A stretch of 64,000 bases of DNA from an uncultured Lachnospiraceae bacterium (GTDB taxonomy: Bacteria; Bacillota; Clostridia; Lachnospirales; Lachnospiraceae). The notes under the pieces are model-generated. The model ran no database searches. It was not told the origin of the DNA and saw nothing but the letters and a program-made list of their open reading frames with translations. Below are positions 44,317 through 53,585 of the stretch, piece by piece (position 1 is the stretch's first letter; every line of letters starts with the position of its first letter). Made by a program: the position numbers and the translations under genes. The stretch is taken from NCBI GenBank assembly GCA_946405185.1, contig CAMJGH010000004.1:1-64000 (forward strand), read 5' to 3'.

Positions 44317-45963
44317 TTGAAGTTCTATTACATCGCCACCATTATCCTGTACGCATTGCTCACACCGCTGGCGGCCACCGGCATCCCGGTCTCGCTTGCG
44401 GAACCGGAAAAAGTGCCGTTTTCCGTGACGGTCACGGCCGCGCTGCTGCCGCCGGCGCTTCTGGCGCTGTCGGTGGTGGGACTGCGGAAAAAATGGAAGT
44501 TCATGCGCTGCCTTCTGTGGAAGGTGACGGTCTTCTTTGCGCTCGGAGGGTGCTTCTTCCTCGGCCTGGGGGAGGCCTGGCCGGCCTTTCTCGTCTTTGA
44601 GGCGGTGGCGGTGATCTGCCTGCTGACCGTCCTGTTCTGGCCCTGGAATGCGCGGCACCTTCGGGGCTCGTCCGGCGCCGGCTGCGGCGGGTGGGAAAAG
44701 CCGGTCTTCCGGTACAAAGGCGAGTGGGCATGGGATGACGCGGCGGCCGAGTACCGCCGGCGCGCCGGCAAGAGCGCCACGGAGCCGCTGACCGAAGAGG
44801 AGAACGATCTTATCTACCGGTATGCGGTCACGCCGCTGGCGTACTTTCTGGCCTGGCTGCTTGGCGAAGGCTTCATGAGCCCGGAATACTATGAAGCGGT
44901 GGGTACGGAAAACACGCAGGCCTGCGTTAACGGTACGCTCTCACCGGTGGATCTGCTGGCGCAGATGGATTATCAGCTGCACGAGGACGACCTGCTGGCC
45001 GGCGCGGCGGATTTTGCCCGGTATTATTTTGAGACGGGGCATCCCTCTCTGTACAGTCCCCGCTTTGTCTTTGACTACTGGGAGGAGATTAAGAACCCGG
45101 ACGGCTATTACTATCTGAATGACTATTCCGCTGAGCGCTGTGAGAGGCTCTGCGCGAAGATCGCGGAAGCCTACCGTGACTGGCCGCTCAACCGGGGGAC
45201 GGACTATTATGAGGACGAAGAGCCGCTGGAGAAGGTCTTCGTCCGCCGGTTCAACAAGGAACTGGGCGTGTTCCGCTTCGGAAAGAAGATCCGCGGCACC
45301 ATCGATGAGGCGCAGATCCGCCGGTGCGTGCAGATGCTCGAGGAGATGGACGAAGCGCAGTTCGCGCGCCTGGACCGCTGGGTGTCGGACACGTACGGCG
45401 ACTCCCTGGCCGGCAGCGTCATGCGGGAGTTTTCACCGACAGACCTGTACGTCTGTGAGCCGCAGGAGGCGGGAGACGCGGCGTGCTGCGTCTGCGGAGA
45501 GGCGGAGTTTGAACCCGAGCACGGGTTTTCCTTCAGTGTCCGCAACGGCATTCTGTACGAGTGGGGCTACGGGTTTGACTTCGAGGAGCCGTACAGCGGG
45601 GCTTCGCGCCGCGCCTGGGAGCAGGCTGCCTGCGATATCGACTTCCTCTCGCTGACGGACTCTTCCCAGGCGGAACGCCTCGCAGAAGAAGGAAAACTCG
45701 TCCGGACCATCCTCATCCCGACGGATCTGGGCGGCACGGAAGAGGATTCCAACCGGGTGTGGCTGACGCCGGCGGCCCTGCGGGAAAAAGAGCGGATGGA
45801 TGAGCGGGTGCGGGCCATGAAGGCGCTGAACGGCGGCAGGCTGCCTCTCCTCTACCGGGCCGTTTATTACGATGACAAAAAGCCCATTGTTCCGCAGATG
45901 GTCCAGGCCAGACACGACGGCAAGCCGTCCGCGTTCGCTTTCTCGGTGACGGTCTGGACGTAA
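44317..45963 (+). CDS. Uncharacterised membrane protein with large cytosolic domain
   Basis: 548 residues, not recognised. The first 110 residues contain about four transmembrane helices (YYIATIILYALLTPLAATG, VTAALLPPALLALSVVGL, LLWKVTVFFALGGCFFLGLG, AFLVFEAVAVICLLTVLFWPW). The remainder is soluble, rich in Trp, Tyr and acidic residues, with one CCVCG cluster (ACCVCGEAEFEPEHG near 390). The C-terminal part has VRTILIPTDLGG and PLLYRAVYYDDKKPIVPQM. The start is TTG at 44317, 8 bp after AGGAGG. It sits between a sugar transporter and a radical-SAM maturase; the cysteine cluster might be a metal site or a modification target, but nothing proves this. Confidence 0.7.
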   Translation: MKFYYIATIILYALLTPLAATGIPVSLAEPEKVPFSVTVTAALLPPALLALSVVGLRKKWKFMRCLLWKVTVFFALGGCFFLGLGEAWPAFLVFEAVAVICLLTVLFWPWNARHLRGSSGAGCGGWEKPVFRYKGEWAWDDAAAEYRRRAGKSATEPLTEEENDLIYRYAVTPLAYFLAWLLGEGFMSPEYYEAVGTENTQACVNGTLSPVDLLAQMDYQLHEDDLLAGAADFARYYFETGHPSLYSPRFVFDYWEEIKNPDGYYYLNDYSAERCERLCAKIAEAYRDWPLNRGTDYYEDEEPLEKVFVRRFNKELGVFRFGKKIRGTIDEAQIRRCVQMLEEMDEAQFARLDRWVSDTYGDSLAGSVMREFSPTDLYVCEPQEAGDAACCVCGEAEFEPEHGFSFSVRNGILYEWGYGFDFEEPYSGASRRAWEQAACDIDFLSLTDSSQAERLAEEGKLVRTILIPTDLGGTEEDSNRVWLTPAALREKERMDERVRAMKALNGGRLPLLYRAVYYDDKKPIVPQMVQARHDGKPSAFAFSVTVWT

Positions 45964-45990
45964 GGGCTGGAAAGAGGAGGAGAAAAGACG

Positions 45991-47097
45991 ATGAAACAGG
46001 TAGCCGTCATGCTCAAGCCCGCCTCCTCGCTCTGCAACCTCCGCTGCCGCTACTGCTTCTACGCGGATGTCAGTGACAGCCGCGCCGTGCGGTCGTTCGG
46101 CGTGATGGAGCGGGAGACGGCGCGCCGGATCCTGGAAAATATTTTCTCGTGCCTGGAGCCGCCGGATGCGGTGACGATCGCCTTTCAGGGCGGCGAGCCG
46201 ACGCTGGCGGGGCTGGATTTCTACCGGTTTTTCACAGAGGAGGCCGACCGCCTCCGCGGCCGCGTGCGGGTGGCCTACGCGCTGCAGACCAACGGCATCC
46301 TGCTGGATGAAGAGTGGTGCCGCTTCCTGAAGGAACGGAAGTTCCTGGTGGGCCTGTCGATGGATGCCCTGCGGGCGGAGCACGACCAAAACCGCGTGGA
46401 CGCCGCCGGCAAAGGCACGTACGCGCGCGTGAGTGCCGCCCGGGCGATGCTGGCGCGCTGCGGTGTGGACTACAACGTGCTGACGGTGCTGACGGGCGCG
46501 CTGGCCAGGCATCCTCAGCAGGTGTGGAACTGGCTTTGCAAAGAAGACATCCGCTACGTGCAGTTCATTCCCTGCCTGGACGGACTGGACGGCGGGAGCT
46601 CCCCCTTCGCCCTCACCCCGGAGCGCTTTGCATCGTTCTATACGCAGCTGTTCGGGCTCTGGAAGGCGGACTTCCTGCTTGGCCGGTACCGCAGCGTCAA
46701 GCTGTTTGACGATCTGGTCCACCTGTTTGCGGACGGGAGCTGCCACGCCTGCGGCCTGACGGGGCACTGCAGCCCGCAGATCGTGGTGGAAGCGGACGGC
46801 AGTGTCTACCCCTGTGATTTCTACGCGCTGGACGAGTACCGGGTGGGAAACCTGGCCGAAGAGCGGCTGGATGGGCTGTACGAAGCCCCCGCCATGGCGG
46901 CTTTCCGCGCCCGGCCCACACAGAGTCTGGAACTGTGCGCGGCGTGCCCGTATGCCCCGGCTTGCGGCGGCGGGTGTCCCCGCATGCGCCGGGAAGTCTG
47001 CGGAAATAAGGATGCAGCCACCTGCGGGTACCGGATGTTTCTGGAGGAGTGCCTGCCGGACATCCGGCAGATCGCCCGGCGGGAGCGTCGGGCATGA
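45991..47097 (+). CDS. Radical SAM/SPASM enzyme, anaerobic sulfatase-maturase type
   Basis: Probably oxidises a Cys or Ser of a sulfatase to formylglycine, or modifies another peptide. 368 residues. The N-terminus VMLKPASSLCNLRCRYCFYADVS carries the CxxxCxxC radical-SAM cluster site and the KPASSLCNLRC wording of anSMEs. FQGGEPTLAG is the SAM-binding GGE motif. The C-terminal SPASM region has the cysteine set HACGLTGHC, YPCDFYAL, LCAACPYAPACGGGCPRMRREVCG and TCGYRMF for two further clusters. No sulfatase gene occurs in this window, so the target must lie elsewhere or be another protein. AGGAGGAG precedes the start. It converges on aspA across a bidirectional terminator. Confidence 0.88.
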   Translation: MKQVAVMLKPASSLCNLRCRYCFYADVSDSRAVRSFGVMERETARRILENIFSCLEPPDAVTIAFQGGEPTLAGLDFYRFFTEEADRLRGRVRVAYALQTNGILLDEEWCRFLKERKFLVGLSMDALRAEHDQNRVDAAGKGTYARVSAARAMLARCGVDYNVLTVLTGALARHPQQVWNWLCKEDIRYVQFIPCLDGLDGGSSPFALTPERFASFYTQLFGLWKADFLLGRYRSVKLFDDLVHLFADGSCHACGLTGHCSPQIVVEADGSVYPCDFYALDEYRVGNLAEERLDGLYEAPAMAAFRARPTQSLELCAACPYAPACGGGCPRMRREVCGNKDAATCGYRMFLEECLPDIRQIARRERRA

Positions 47098-47147
47098 AAA
47101 AAGACGGTCCTGCGGTCACGGCAACCGTGGCAGCAGGACCGTCTTTT
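47097..47147. terminator. Bidirectional terminator between the maturase and aspA
   Basis: AAAAGACGGTCCTGC (47099-47113) pairs perfectly over 15 bp with GCAGGACCGTCTTTT (47133-47147); the loop contains an inner CACGG/CCGTG stem. A and T runs at the ends serve both convergent genes. Confidence 0.92.
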
Positions 47148-47149
47148 CG

Positions 47150-48646
47150 TTATCGTTTCTTCCCCATCAGCTGCTTGCCGGAGATGCCGGGTTCCGTCAG
47201 CGCGGCGGGATCGAGGATCTGGTTGATCTCCTCCTCCGTGAGGATGTTCTCCTCGAGGACGATCTCCCGCACGGACCGGCCCTCCTTCAGCGCCTTTTTG
47301 GCGATGTCCGCGGAGCGCTGGTAGCCGATGTGCGGGCTAAGAGCCGTGACGATGGTCACGCTGTTCTCCACCAGATACCGGCAGCGTTCTTCGTTGGCGG
47401 TGATGCCTGCGACGCAGTTGTCCACGAACGTCTCGCAGGCGAAGCCCAGCGTGTCGATGGACTGGAAGAGGTTGTAGAAGATGATGGGCTCGAAGGCGTT
47501 GAGTTCCAGCTGGCCGGCCTCGGCCGCCAGCGTGATGGTCATGTCGTTGCCGATCACGTTGAAGGCCACCTGGTTGACCACTTCCGGGATGACGGGATTG
47601 ACTTTGCCGGGCATGATGGAAGAGCCGTTCTGCCGGGCGGGCAGGTTGATCTCGCCGAACCCCGCGCGCGGGCCGGAGCTCATCAGGCGCAGGTCGTTCG
47701 CGATCTTACTGAGCGTCACGGCGCAGGCCTTGACGGCGCCGGAGACGGCCACGAACGGATCCAGGTTCTGGGTGGCGTCGATCAGATCGTAGGCCTGGAT
47801 GAAATCCAGATCGGCCACTTCGTTTAGGACCGGCACGATGCGCCGCAGATACCCTTCGTCGGCGTTGATGCCGGTGCCCACGGCGGTGCCGCCCATGTTC
47901 AGGGCGCGCATCTCGTCCACGGCTTTGTCACACCGGTTGATATCCCGCATGACGGCATCGGCGTAGGCCTTAAACTCCTGGCCCAGACGAATGGGCACGG
48001 CGTCCTGCATCTGCGTGCGGCCTACCTTGATCACGTGGTTGAACTGGGAGGCTTTCTCCAGGAGTGCCGCGTGCAGCCGCAGCAGTTGGGCCTTGAGGTT
48101 GCGCAGCAGGCGGATGGTGGTCATCTTACCGGCCGTGGGGATGACGTCGTTGGTGGACTGGCCGAGGTTGACGTGGTCGTTCGGGTGGACGATGGCGTAG
48201 TCGCCCTTCTGCCCGCCCAACAGCTCGATGGCGCGGTTGGCGATCACCTCGTTGGCGTTCATGTTCAGCGACGTGCCCGCACCGCCCTGGATGGGATCCA
48301 CGATGAAATCCTTGCGGAATTTGCCGGCCAGGATCTCATCGCACGCGCCGACGATGGCGTTTGCGATGGGGCGCTCGAGCAGCCCTACCTCGCAGTTGGT
48401 GATGGCAGCTGCCTTCTTGATATAGGCCAGCGAATTGACGATCTCCGGGTGCATGGCCAGACCGGTGATGCGGAAGTTCTCCGCCGCGCGCAGCGACTGC
48501 ACGCCGTAGTAGACATCCGCGGGCACTTCCTTCTCGCCGATGGAATCCCGCTCGATGCGGAAGGCCTTTGCCTCAGCCTTGGCCCGTTTGACGGTGGATT
48601 TTCCCGCCCGTTTTCCGACCGTGCTTCTGATCTCGTCTGCTGCCAT
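47150..48646 (-). CDS. aspA: Aspartate ammonia-lyase
   Basis: Converts L-aspartate to fumarate and ammonia. 498 residues, of the fumarase/aspartase superfamily. The signature GSSIMPGKVNP is near residue 350; QGGAGTSLNMNANEVIANRA near 125, NDHVNLGQSTNDVIPTA near 155, GRTQMQDAVPIRLGQEF near 210 and GTAVGTGINAD near 250 match aspartase more than fumarase. The first 30 residues (MAADEIRSTVGKRAGKSTVKRAKAEAKAF) form a basic extension in front of the usual start near RIERDSIGE. The start at 48646 has GGAGGGAGGA upstream. Confidence 0.94.
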   Translation of the reverse strand: MAADEIRSTVGKRAGKSTVKRAKAEAKAFRIERDSIGEKEVPADVYYGVQSLRAAENFRITGLAMHPEIVNSLAYIKKAAAITNCEVGLLERPIANAIVGACDEILAGKFRKDFIVDPIQGGAGTSLNMNANEVIANRAIELLGGQKGDYAIVHPNDHVNLGQSTNDVIPTAGKMTTIRLLRNLKAQLLRLHAALLEKASQFNHVIKVGRTQMQDAVPIRLGQEFKAYADAVMRDINRCDKAVDEMRALNMGGTAVGTGINADEGYLRRIVPVLNEVADLDFIQAYDLIDATQNLDPFVAVSGAVKACAVTLSKIANDLRLMSSGPRAGFGEINLPARQNGSSIMPGKVNPVIPEVVNQVAFNVIGNDMTITLAAEAGQLELNAFEPIIFYNLFQSIDTLGFACETFVDNCVAGITANEERCRYLVENSVTIVTALSPHIGYQRSADIAKKALKEGRSVREIVLEENILTEEEINQILDPAALTEPGISGKQLMGKKR

Positions 48647-48683
48647 GATCCTCCCTCCTTTTCGGTTCCGGATTGCTGTTTTC

Positions 48684-48713
48684 ATTATACAGCCGGAGGG
48701 TTTGCGGCGTCCA
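48684..48713 (-). promoter_or_regulatory. Promoter of aspA
   Basis: On the minus strand: TGGACG, 18 bp, TATAAT; the -10 box is 38 bp before the start codon. Confidence 0.6.
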
Positions 48714-48768
48714 GAGCACCGCGTTAAAGCGAAAAAACCTCCGTGCGGAACATCCGCAGGGAAGACGC

Positions 48769-48797
48769 TTGACGGAGGAAGGGAAAATCGTTACAAT
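48769..48797 (+). promoter_or_regulatory. Promoter of the two-gene ABC exporter
   Basis: TTGACG, 17 bp, TACAAT, about 60 bp upstream of the ATPase start. Confidence 0.75.
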
Positions 48798-48858
48798 TAT
48801 AAGAAAGAGGCTGATGCGTTTCGGAAGCTGCCCCGGCAGGCAGAACAGGAGAAACAGA

Positions 48859-49617
48859 ATGCTTGAACTTACCCATCTCACCAAACAATACGGCGGCCTG
48901 ACGGCGCTTTCGGACTTCACGTATTCCTTTGCGCCGAGGTTTTATGCGCTCCTGGGGGAGAACGGTTCGGGCAAGAGCACGCTGATCGAGCTGATCGCGG
49001 GAAACCTGAAACCGGACGGGGGAACGATCCGTTATGACGGGCGGGACACCGCCCGGATGGGAGCGGACTACCGGTCGCTGATCGGTTATATGCCCCAGAA
49101 GGCGGCCTTTTATGAGCAGATGACGGGGACGGCCTTCCTGGCCTATCTGGCGGATTTAAAGGGCCTGTCCCGGGCGGAATACCGCCAACAGATCCCGGAA
49201 CTGCTGGAGACGGTGCATCTGTCGGAAGAGGCCGGGCGGCGCATCCGCGAATACTCCGGCGGCATGCGCCAGCGATTGTTTTTGGCACAGGCCCTGCTGG
49301 GAAGGCCCGGGATCCTTCTTCTGGATGAGCCGACGGCCGGTATGGATCCGACGGACCGCCGCATGATCGTGGATCATCTGAAGGACCGCAGCCGGGAGGC
49401 CATCGTCCTGTTCTCCACCCATATCCTCAGTGATATCGAGACCGCCGCGGACCAGGTGCTGTTTTTGAAGAACGGAAAGCTGGTCCTGTCCGGCGCGCCG
49501 TCCGCGCTGCCGGATTCCTCGGAAGCGGCGGCGGTGACGGGCGGCGGGCATCCCGCCTCCCTGGAAGAGCTCTACCGCGCCTTTTTCCCGGAAGAGAAGC
49601 GGAGGCGGCATGAATGA
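48859..49617 (+). CDS. ABC exporter ATP-binding subunit
   Basis: 252 residues, single nucleotide-binding domain of the CcmA/DrrA type. Walker A GENGSGKSTLIEL near 36, Q-loop GYMPQKAAFYEQM, signature EYSGGMRQRLFLAQALL near 135, Walker B ILLLDEPTAGMDPTDRR and switch His in STHILSDIE. ATG 48859 has AGGAG 9 bp upstream; the longer reading from 48673 crosses the promoter. Overlaps the permease gene by 8 bp, so the pair form one transporter. Substrate unknown; the gene order resembles lantibiotic-immunity-like and antimicrobial-peptide-export pairs, without further proof. Confidence 0.9.
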   Translation: MLELTHLTKQYGGLTALSDFTYSFAPRFYALLGENGSGKSTLIELIAGNLKPDGGTIRYDGRDTARMGADYRSLIGYMPQKAAFYEQMTGTAFLAYLADLKGLSRAEYRQQIPELLETVHLSEEAGRRIREYSGGMRQRLFLAQALLGRPGILLLDEPTAGMDPTDRRMIVDHLKDRSREAIVLFSTHILSDIETAADQVLFLKNGKLVLSGAPSALPDSSEAAAVTGGGHPASLEELYRAFFPEEKRRRHE

Positions 49618-51742
49618 GGGGAAGCGCGTCTGCGGGAATCGCCGGTTTCTGATTCTGATCCTCGCCCTGCTGGTCGTCAACGCGGCCTTCACGGTGGGAG
49701 CGCTGCGGGACCATGCCGGAAAGACGGCCTCCTGGTCGGAGGCCACGGCGTGGGAATGGCTGTCCGCTTACCGGGAGGTGACGGCGGACTATGCCGGAAA
49801 GACGGCGGCCCAGGCGGAGGAGGAGTTTTCGAACCTGCAAGAGCAGATGCTGGCCGGCGGAGCGTACAGTCTGCGGATGAACGTCCTGCAGAACCGCACC
49901 ATCCCCCAGCTGCGGGCCGCCGAAGGCTTTTATGACGGCCTGCTGGCCATCCAGGAGCAGGCGGAGCGGCTGTCGCAGATCTCGCTCTTTTCGAAACCCG
50001 GCACGTTTTCCTACCGGAACATCATCCGGACGGCCGTCGACTTCGCGCCGCTGCGGAGTGTCACGCCGCGTCTTGTCAACGAAATCCCGGCGCTGGAACT
50101 GTCGGAGAGCGCTGTTCCGTTCCTGCTGGCCTTTCTGGCCTGTGTCTGGCTGCTGACACAGGTCATCGAAGAGCCCGGGGATCCCCTGCGGAAGCTCCTG
50201 TATCAGACCAGGAGGGGACGGCACCGGCTGTCCGCCCGGAGGCTGGGGCTTCTGGCCGGCATCGCGGCAGGGGGGTTTTGCCTGCTGACGGCGGAAAGCG
50301 CGCTGATCCTCCGGCTCCTGGCGGGGCAGACGGACCTGTCCGCACCGGTGCAGAGCATCACGGCCCTGCAGAATGTCACGCTCCTCGTTTCCGTGGGAGA
50401 GTACCTGCTGCTGACGGCAGCCATCCGTCTGGCGGGACTGCTGGTCCTGCTCCTCGTCTTCTGGCTGATCCAGGCAGCCTTTTCCCGGGAGAGTGCGGGG
50501 ACGCTCGCGGCCGGGGTGTTTCTGGGCCTGGAATACGTTCTGTACCGCTATATCCCGCAGACAAGCGGGCTCGTTTTCCTGAAAGCCGTCAATCTGTGGG
50601 CGCCCGGCTTTGTCCACGACTGGCTGGAAACCTACCGGAACCTGAATGTTTTCGGTTTCCCGGCAAACGCCTTTGCGGTGACCGCCATCGCCGCTGTCTG
50701 TCTGCTGCCTCTTCTTTCAGCCGGCGTCATCCTGCTGGATGTCCGGGCGCGGGGCCGCCTGCGAAACCGCACGGAGAGCCGGCTGCTGCAGGGCCTGCGC
50801 AGACTGCGGGAGCGGCTGGTGCTGTCCCTGAAAGGGGTGTGGTGGGAGTTCTACCGTATCTATATCCTGGACCGGCGTCTCCTCATCCTGGTGCTGCTGT
50901 TCATTGTCTGCTGGCATCTGTTCCCGCAGACCTACTCGCCGTCTCCTTACGCCTCCGACTATGTGGAATTCAACCTGAGGCAGTATTCCGGACCGTTTGA
51001 CTCGGAGGAAGTCCGCCAGGGCATGGCCCGGGAACAGGCGGCCATCGATGCCGAAATGGACAAGTATGCCGGCCTGTGTGCCCGCTATGAGGCGGGCGAG
51101 ATCTCCCGTGAAGAGATGGAGATCGCGGACCGGCTGATGGAATCCTGGTACCGGAGGCAGACGGTCATGCAGCAGCTGTCGGAACGGCAGTGGGAGAGCG
51201 AAGCCTTCCGGGAGCGGACGGGCAAGGCCCTCTGGTTCGTTCAGGAAGATCTGTTCAGGAAGCTGATCGGCGACAGGCGGGAAGCGCTGCAGCGCGTTCC
51301 GGTCCTGACGGCCGTGCTGGCCATGATCCTGGTCTTCGGACACGCGGCGTCCTCCGAACGGCAGTCCGGCATGGGAGCGGTGGCGGGTGCGACCCGCGGC
51401 GGCATGCCGGCGCTCAGACGCCGGCGCCAGGGCGTGATGCTGTTTGCGGCGCTTGTCTGCTGGGTGACCGCCTACGGCCTCTCCTTCCTGTCCCTCTGGA
51501 GGATGTATCCGTTTTCCTGGTGGGAGGCGCCGGTGCAGAGCCTGACGGACTGGAAGACCGTGCGGCCCGTGATCTCCTGCGGGGCGTACCTGGGAGGCGT
51601 GTACCTGCTGAGGCTGGCCATCCTGATCGTGATCGGGGAGATCATCCTGGCCATCTCCGCGCGCAGCCGCACAAACCGCCAGGCGCTGCTGACGGAACTG
51701 ATCTTACTGCTGCCGCTGACGGTGCTGACGTTTATGGTGTGA
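49610..51742 (+). CDS. ABC exporter permease, large
   Basis: 710 residues with two similar halves, each having a helix near its N-terminus (FLILILALLVVNAAF; LLILVLLFIVCWHLF), a large extracytoplasmic loop of about 130 residues, and a cluster of helices. This double ABC-2-like layout suggests an internal duplication. The loops hold helical, acidic sequence (EEEFSNLQEQML; DAEMDKYAGLCARYEAGEISREEMEIADRLMESWYRR). Partner of the ATPase upstream. Many rare-in-neighbours codons are not seen. A bidirectional terminator follows at 51777. Confidence 0.85.
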   Translation: MNEGKRVCGNRRFLILILALLVVNAAFTVGALRDHAGKTASWSEATAWEWLSAYREVTADYAGKTAAQAEEEFSNLQEQMLAGGAYSLRMNVLQNRTIPQLRAAEGFYDGLLAIQEQAERLSQISLFSKPGTFSYRNIIRTAVDFAPLRSVTPRLVNEIPALELSESAVPFLLAFLACVWLLTQVIEEPGDPLRKLLYQTRRGRHRLSARRLGLLAGIAAGGFCLLTAESALILRLLAGQTDLSAPVQSITALQNVTLLVSVGEYLLLTAAIRLAGLLVLLLVFWLIQAAFSRESAGTLAAGVFLGLEYVLYRYIPQTSGLVFLKAVNLWAPGFVHDWLETYRNLNVFGFPANAFAVTAIAAVCLLPLLSAGVILLDVRARGRLRNRTESRLLQGLRRLRERLVLSLKGVWWEFYRIYILDRRLLILVLLFIVCWHLFPQTYSPSPYASDYVEFNLRQYSGPFDSEEVRQGMAREQAAIDAEMDKYAGLCARYEAGEISREEMEIADRLMESWYRRQTVMQQLSERQWESEAFRERTGKALWFVQEDLFRKLIGDRREALQRVPVLTAVLAMILVFGHAASSERQSGMGAVAGATRGGMPALRRRRQGVMLFAALVCWVTAYGLSFLSLWRMYPFSWWEAPVQSLTDWKTVRPVISCGAYLGGVYLLRLAILIVIGEIILAISARSRTNRQALLTELILLLPLTVLTFMV

Positions 51743-51776
51743 GAGCACCGGACGGTGAGCCATTGCTGAAAACAAA

Positions 51777-51815
51777 CAGGGGGACGGCCCTTTCGGAGCC
51801 GTCCCCTGTTCTTTC
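51777..51815. terminator. Bidirectional terminator between the two ABC exporter loci
   Basis: Left arm CAGGGGGACGGC (51777-51788), right arm GCCGTCCCCTG (51798-51808), followed by TTCTTTCTT. Confidence 0.85.
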
Positions 51816-51818
51816 TTA

Positions 51819-53552
51819 TCACGCCAACAGGTCGCTGTCGCGGAACTGGAGCGAGTAGAGTTTCTGGTATACGCCGCCTTTTTCGATGAGTTCTTCGTGC
51901 GTGCCTTTCTCGGCGATGCGGCCGCCCAGGACCACGGCGATCTCGTCCGCGTTGCGGATGGTTGAGAGGCGGTGGGCCACCACCAGGGTGGTGCGGCCTT
52001 TGCACAGTTCATCGAGCGACTGCTGGATCAGCACTTCGGTGGTGTTGTCTAGGGCGCTCGTGGCCTCGTCGAGGATCAGGATAGCCGGGTCTTTTAAGAA
52101 GACGCGGGCGATGGAGAGGCGCTGCTTCTGGCCGCCGGAGAGCTTGACGCCGCGCTCGCCGATCTCGGTGTCGTACCCGTGCGGGAGCGTGAGGATGTAG
52201 TCGTGGATGTTGGCGCGCTTCGCGGCTTCGATCACTTCCTCCTCGGTGGCGGACGGCCGTCCGTAGAGGATGTTCTCGCGGATGCTGCCGGCAAACAGGA
52301 AGACGTCCTGCTGCACGATGCCGATGTTCTTGCGCACCGAATCCATGGTCAGTTTGCGGATGTCCGTGCCGTCGATGGTGATGGAACCCTCGCCCTCCGG
52401 CAGGCGGTAGAAGTTGGGCAGCAGGTGGCAGAGGGTGGTCTTGCCGCCGCCCGACGGGCCGACTAAGGCCATCTTTTCGCCCGGGCGGATGTGCAGCGAG
52501 ACATCCCGCAGCACTTCCTGGCTGCCTTCGTAGGCGTAGGTCACGTGGTCGAAGGCGATGTCGCCCTTCACGTCCGTGAGCGTCACGGCATCCGGGGCGT
52601 CGGCCTCGGGCTCCTCGTCCATGATCTCCAGGAACCGCTTAAAGCCCGACACGCCGTTCTGGTACTGCTCCATGAAGTTGATCAGGGTGTTCACCGGCTG
52701 GATGAAGAGGTTCACGGAGACGATGAAAGTGGAGTAGTCGCCGAACGAGATCTTGTCCGCGTACAGGTAGAGGCCGCCCGCGATCAGGATGATCACGTTG
52801 AAGACGTCCGTGACAAACTGGGTGGATGAGAAAAACCTCGCCATGGCGCGGTAGGCGCGCCGGGAGGCATCCACAAAGGCTACATCGCCCTCGGAGAACT
52901 TCTCCACTTCACGCTCCGCGTTCGTGTAGGCTTTGGTCACGCGGATGCCGGTGACGGAAGACTCCACTGCGGCGTTGATGGTGGCGTTAGACTTGCGGCG
53001 GTCATCGAATGCCCGGCGCATCTCCTTGCGGAAGTGCATGGTGACGGCCACCAGGATGGGCACGCAGGCAAAGATGATGAGCGTCAGCGTCACGTTGATG
53101 CTGCACAGGTACGAGAAGGAGAGCAGGATCATGACCGAACTGATCAGGAGGTTCTCCGGCCCGTGGTGCGCCAGTTCGCAGACCTCAAACAGGTCGCTGG
53201 TCATGCGCGTCATGATGCGGCCCGTCTCGTGGTCATCGTAGAACGAAAACGGGAGCTTCTCGAGGTGCGCAAACAGATCCTGGCGCATGCGCGACTGGAT
53301 GCGCACGCCGATCATGTGCCCGTAGTACTGCACGAAATACCGCATGCCCATCCGCACCGCGTAGAGGATCAGCACCGTCACCCCCGCGATCACGATGGCC
53401 CGGTACTGCTTCTCCGGAATGTAGATGTTGAGCATCCGGTTGGTCATGACCGGATAGACCATCCCGATCAGACTGATCAGAAACGACGCGCCCATATCCA
53501 GCGCGAGCATCTTTTTGTGCGGCTTGTAGTATTGGATGAAGCGTTTAAGCAT
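51819..53552 (-). CDS. ABC exporter with fused membrane and ATPase domains (MsbA/LmrA type)
   Basis: 577-residue half-transporter expected to work as a dimer. About six helices occupy residues 1-310 (MLALDMGASFLISLIGMVYPVMTNRML, YRAIVIAGVTVLILYAVRMGMRYFVQYYGHMIGVRIQSRMRQDLF). The ATPase has Walker A LVGPSGGGKTTLCHLLPNFY near 370, signature VKLSGGQKQRLSIARVFL near 475, ILILDEATSALD and VVAHRLSTIRNAD. Single gene with its own promoter and a LacI/CcpA-type operator. GAGGAGG precedes the start. Likely substrates are drugs, lipids or peptides; the operator hints at control by carbon source. Confidence 0.93.
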   Translation of the reverse strand: MLKRFIQYYKPHKKMLALDMGASFLISLIGMVYPVMTNRMLNIYIPEKQYRAIVIAGVTVLILYAVRMGMRYFVQYYGHMIGVRIQSRMRQDLFAHLEKLPFSFYDDHETGRIMTRMTSDLFEVCELAHHGPENLLISSVMILLSFSYLCSINVTLTLIIFACVPILVAVTMHFRKEMRRAFDDRRKSNATINAAVESSVTGIRVTKAYTNAEREVEKFSEGDVAFVDASRRAYRAMARFFSSTQFVTDVFNVIILIAGGLYLYADKISFGDYSTFIVSVNLFIQPVNTLINFMEQYQNGVSGFKRFLEIMDEEPEADAPDAVTLTDVKGDIAFDHVTYAYEGSQEVLRDVSLHIRPGEKMALVGPSGGGKTTLCHLLPNFYRLPEGEGSITIDGTDIRKLTMDSVRKNIGIVQQDVFLFAGSIRENILYGRPSATEEEVIEAAKRANIHDYILTLPHGYDTEIGERGVKLSGGQKQRLSIARVFLKDPAILILDEATSALDNTTEVLIQQSLDELCKGRTTLVVAHRLSTIRNADEIAVVLGGRIAEKGTHEELIEKGGVYQKLYSLQFRDSDLLA

Positions 53553-53570
53553 GGTGCAGCCTCCTCGTTG

Positions 53571-53584
53571 CGTAAGCGCTTACA
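53571..53584. promoter_or_regulatory. LacI/CcpA-type (cre-like) operator
   Basis: The perfect 12-bp palindrome GTAAGCGCTTAC (53572-53583). Read on the minus strand the 14 bp fit the cre consensus TGWAANCGNTNWCA at all but the last position. It covers the predicted transcription start, where a bound repressor would block initiation. Confidence 0.75.
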
Positions 53585-53585
53585 C

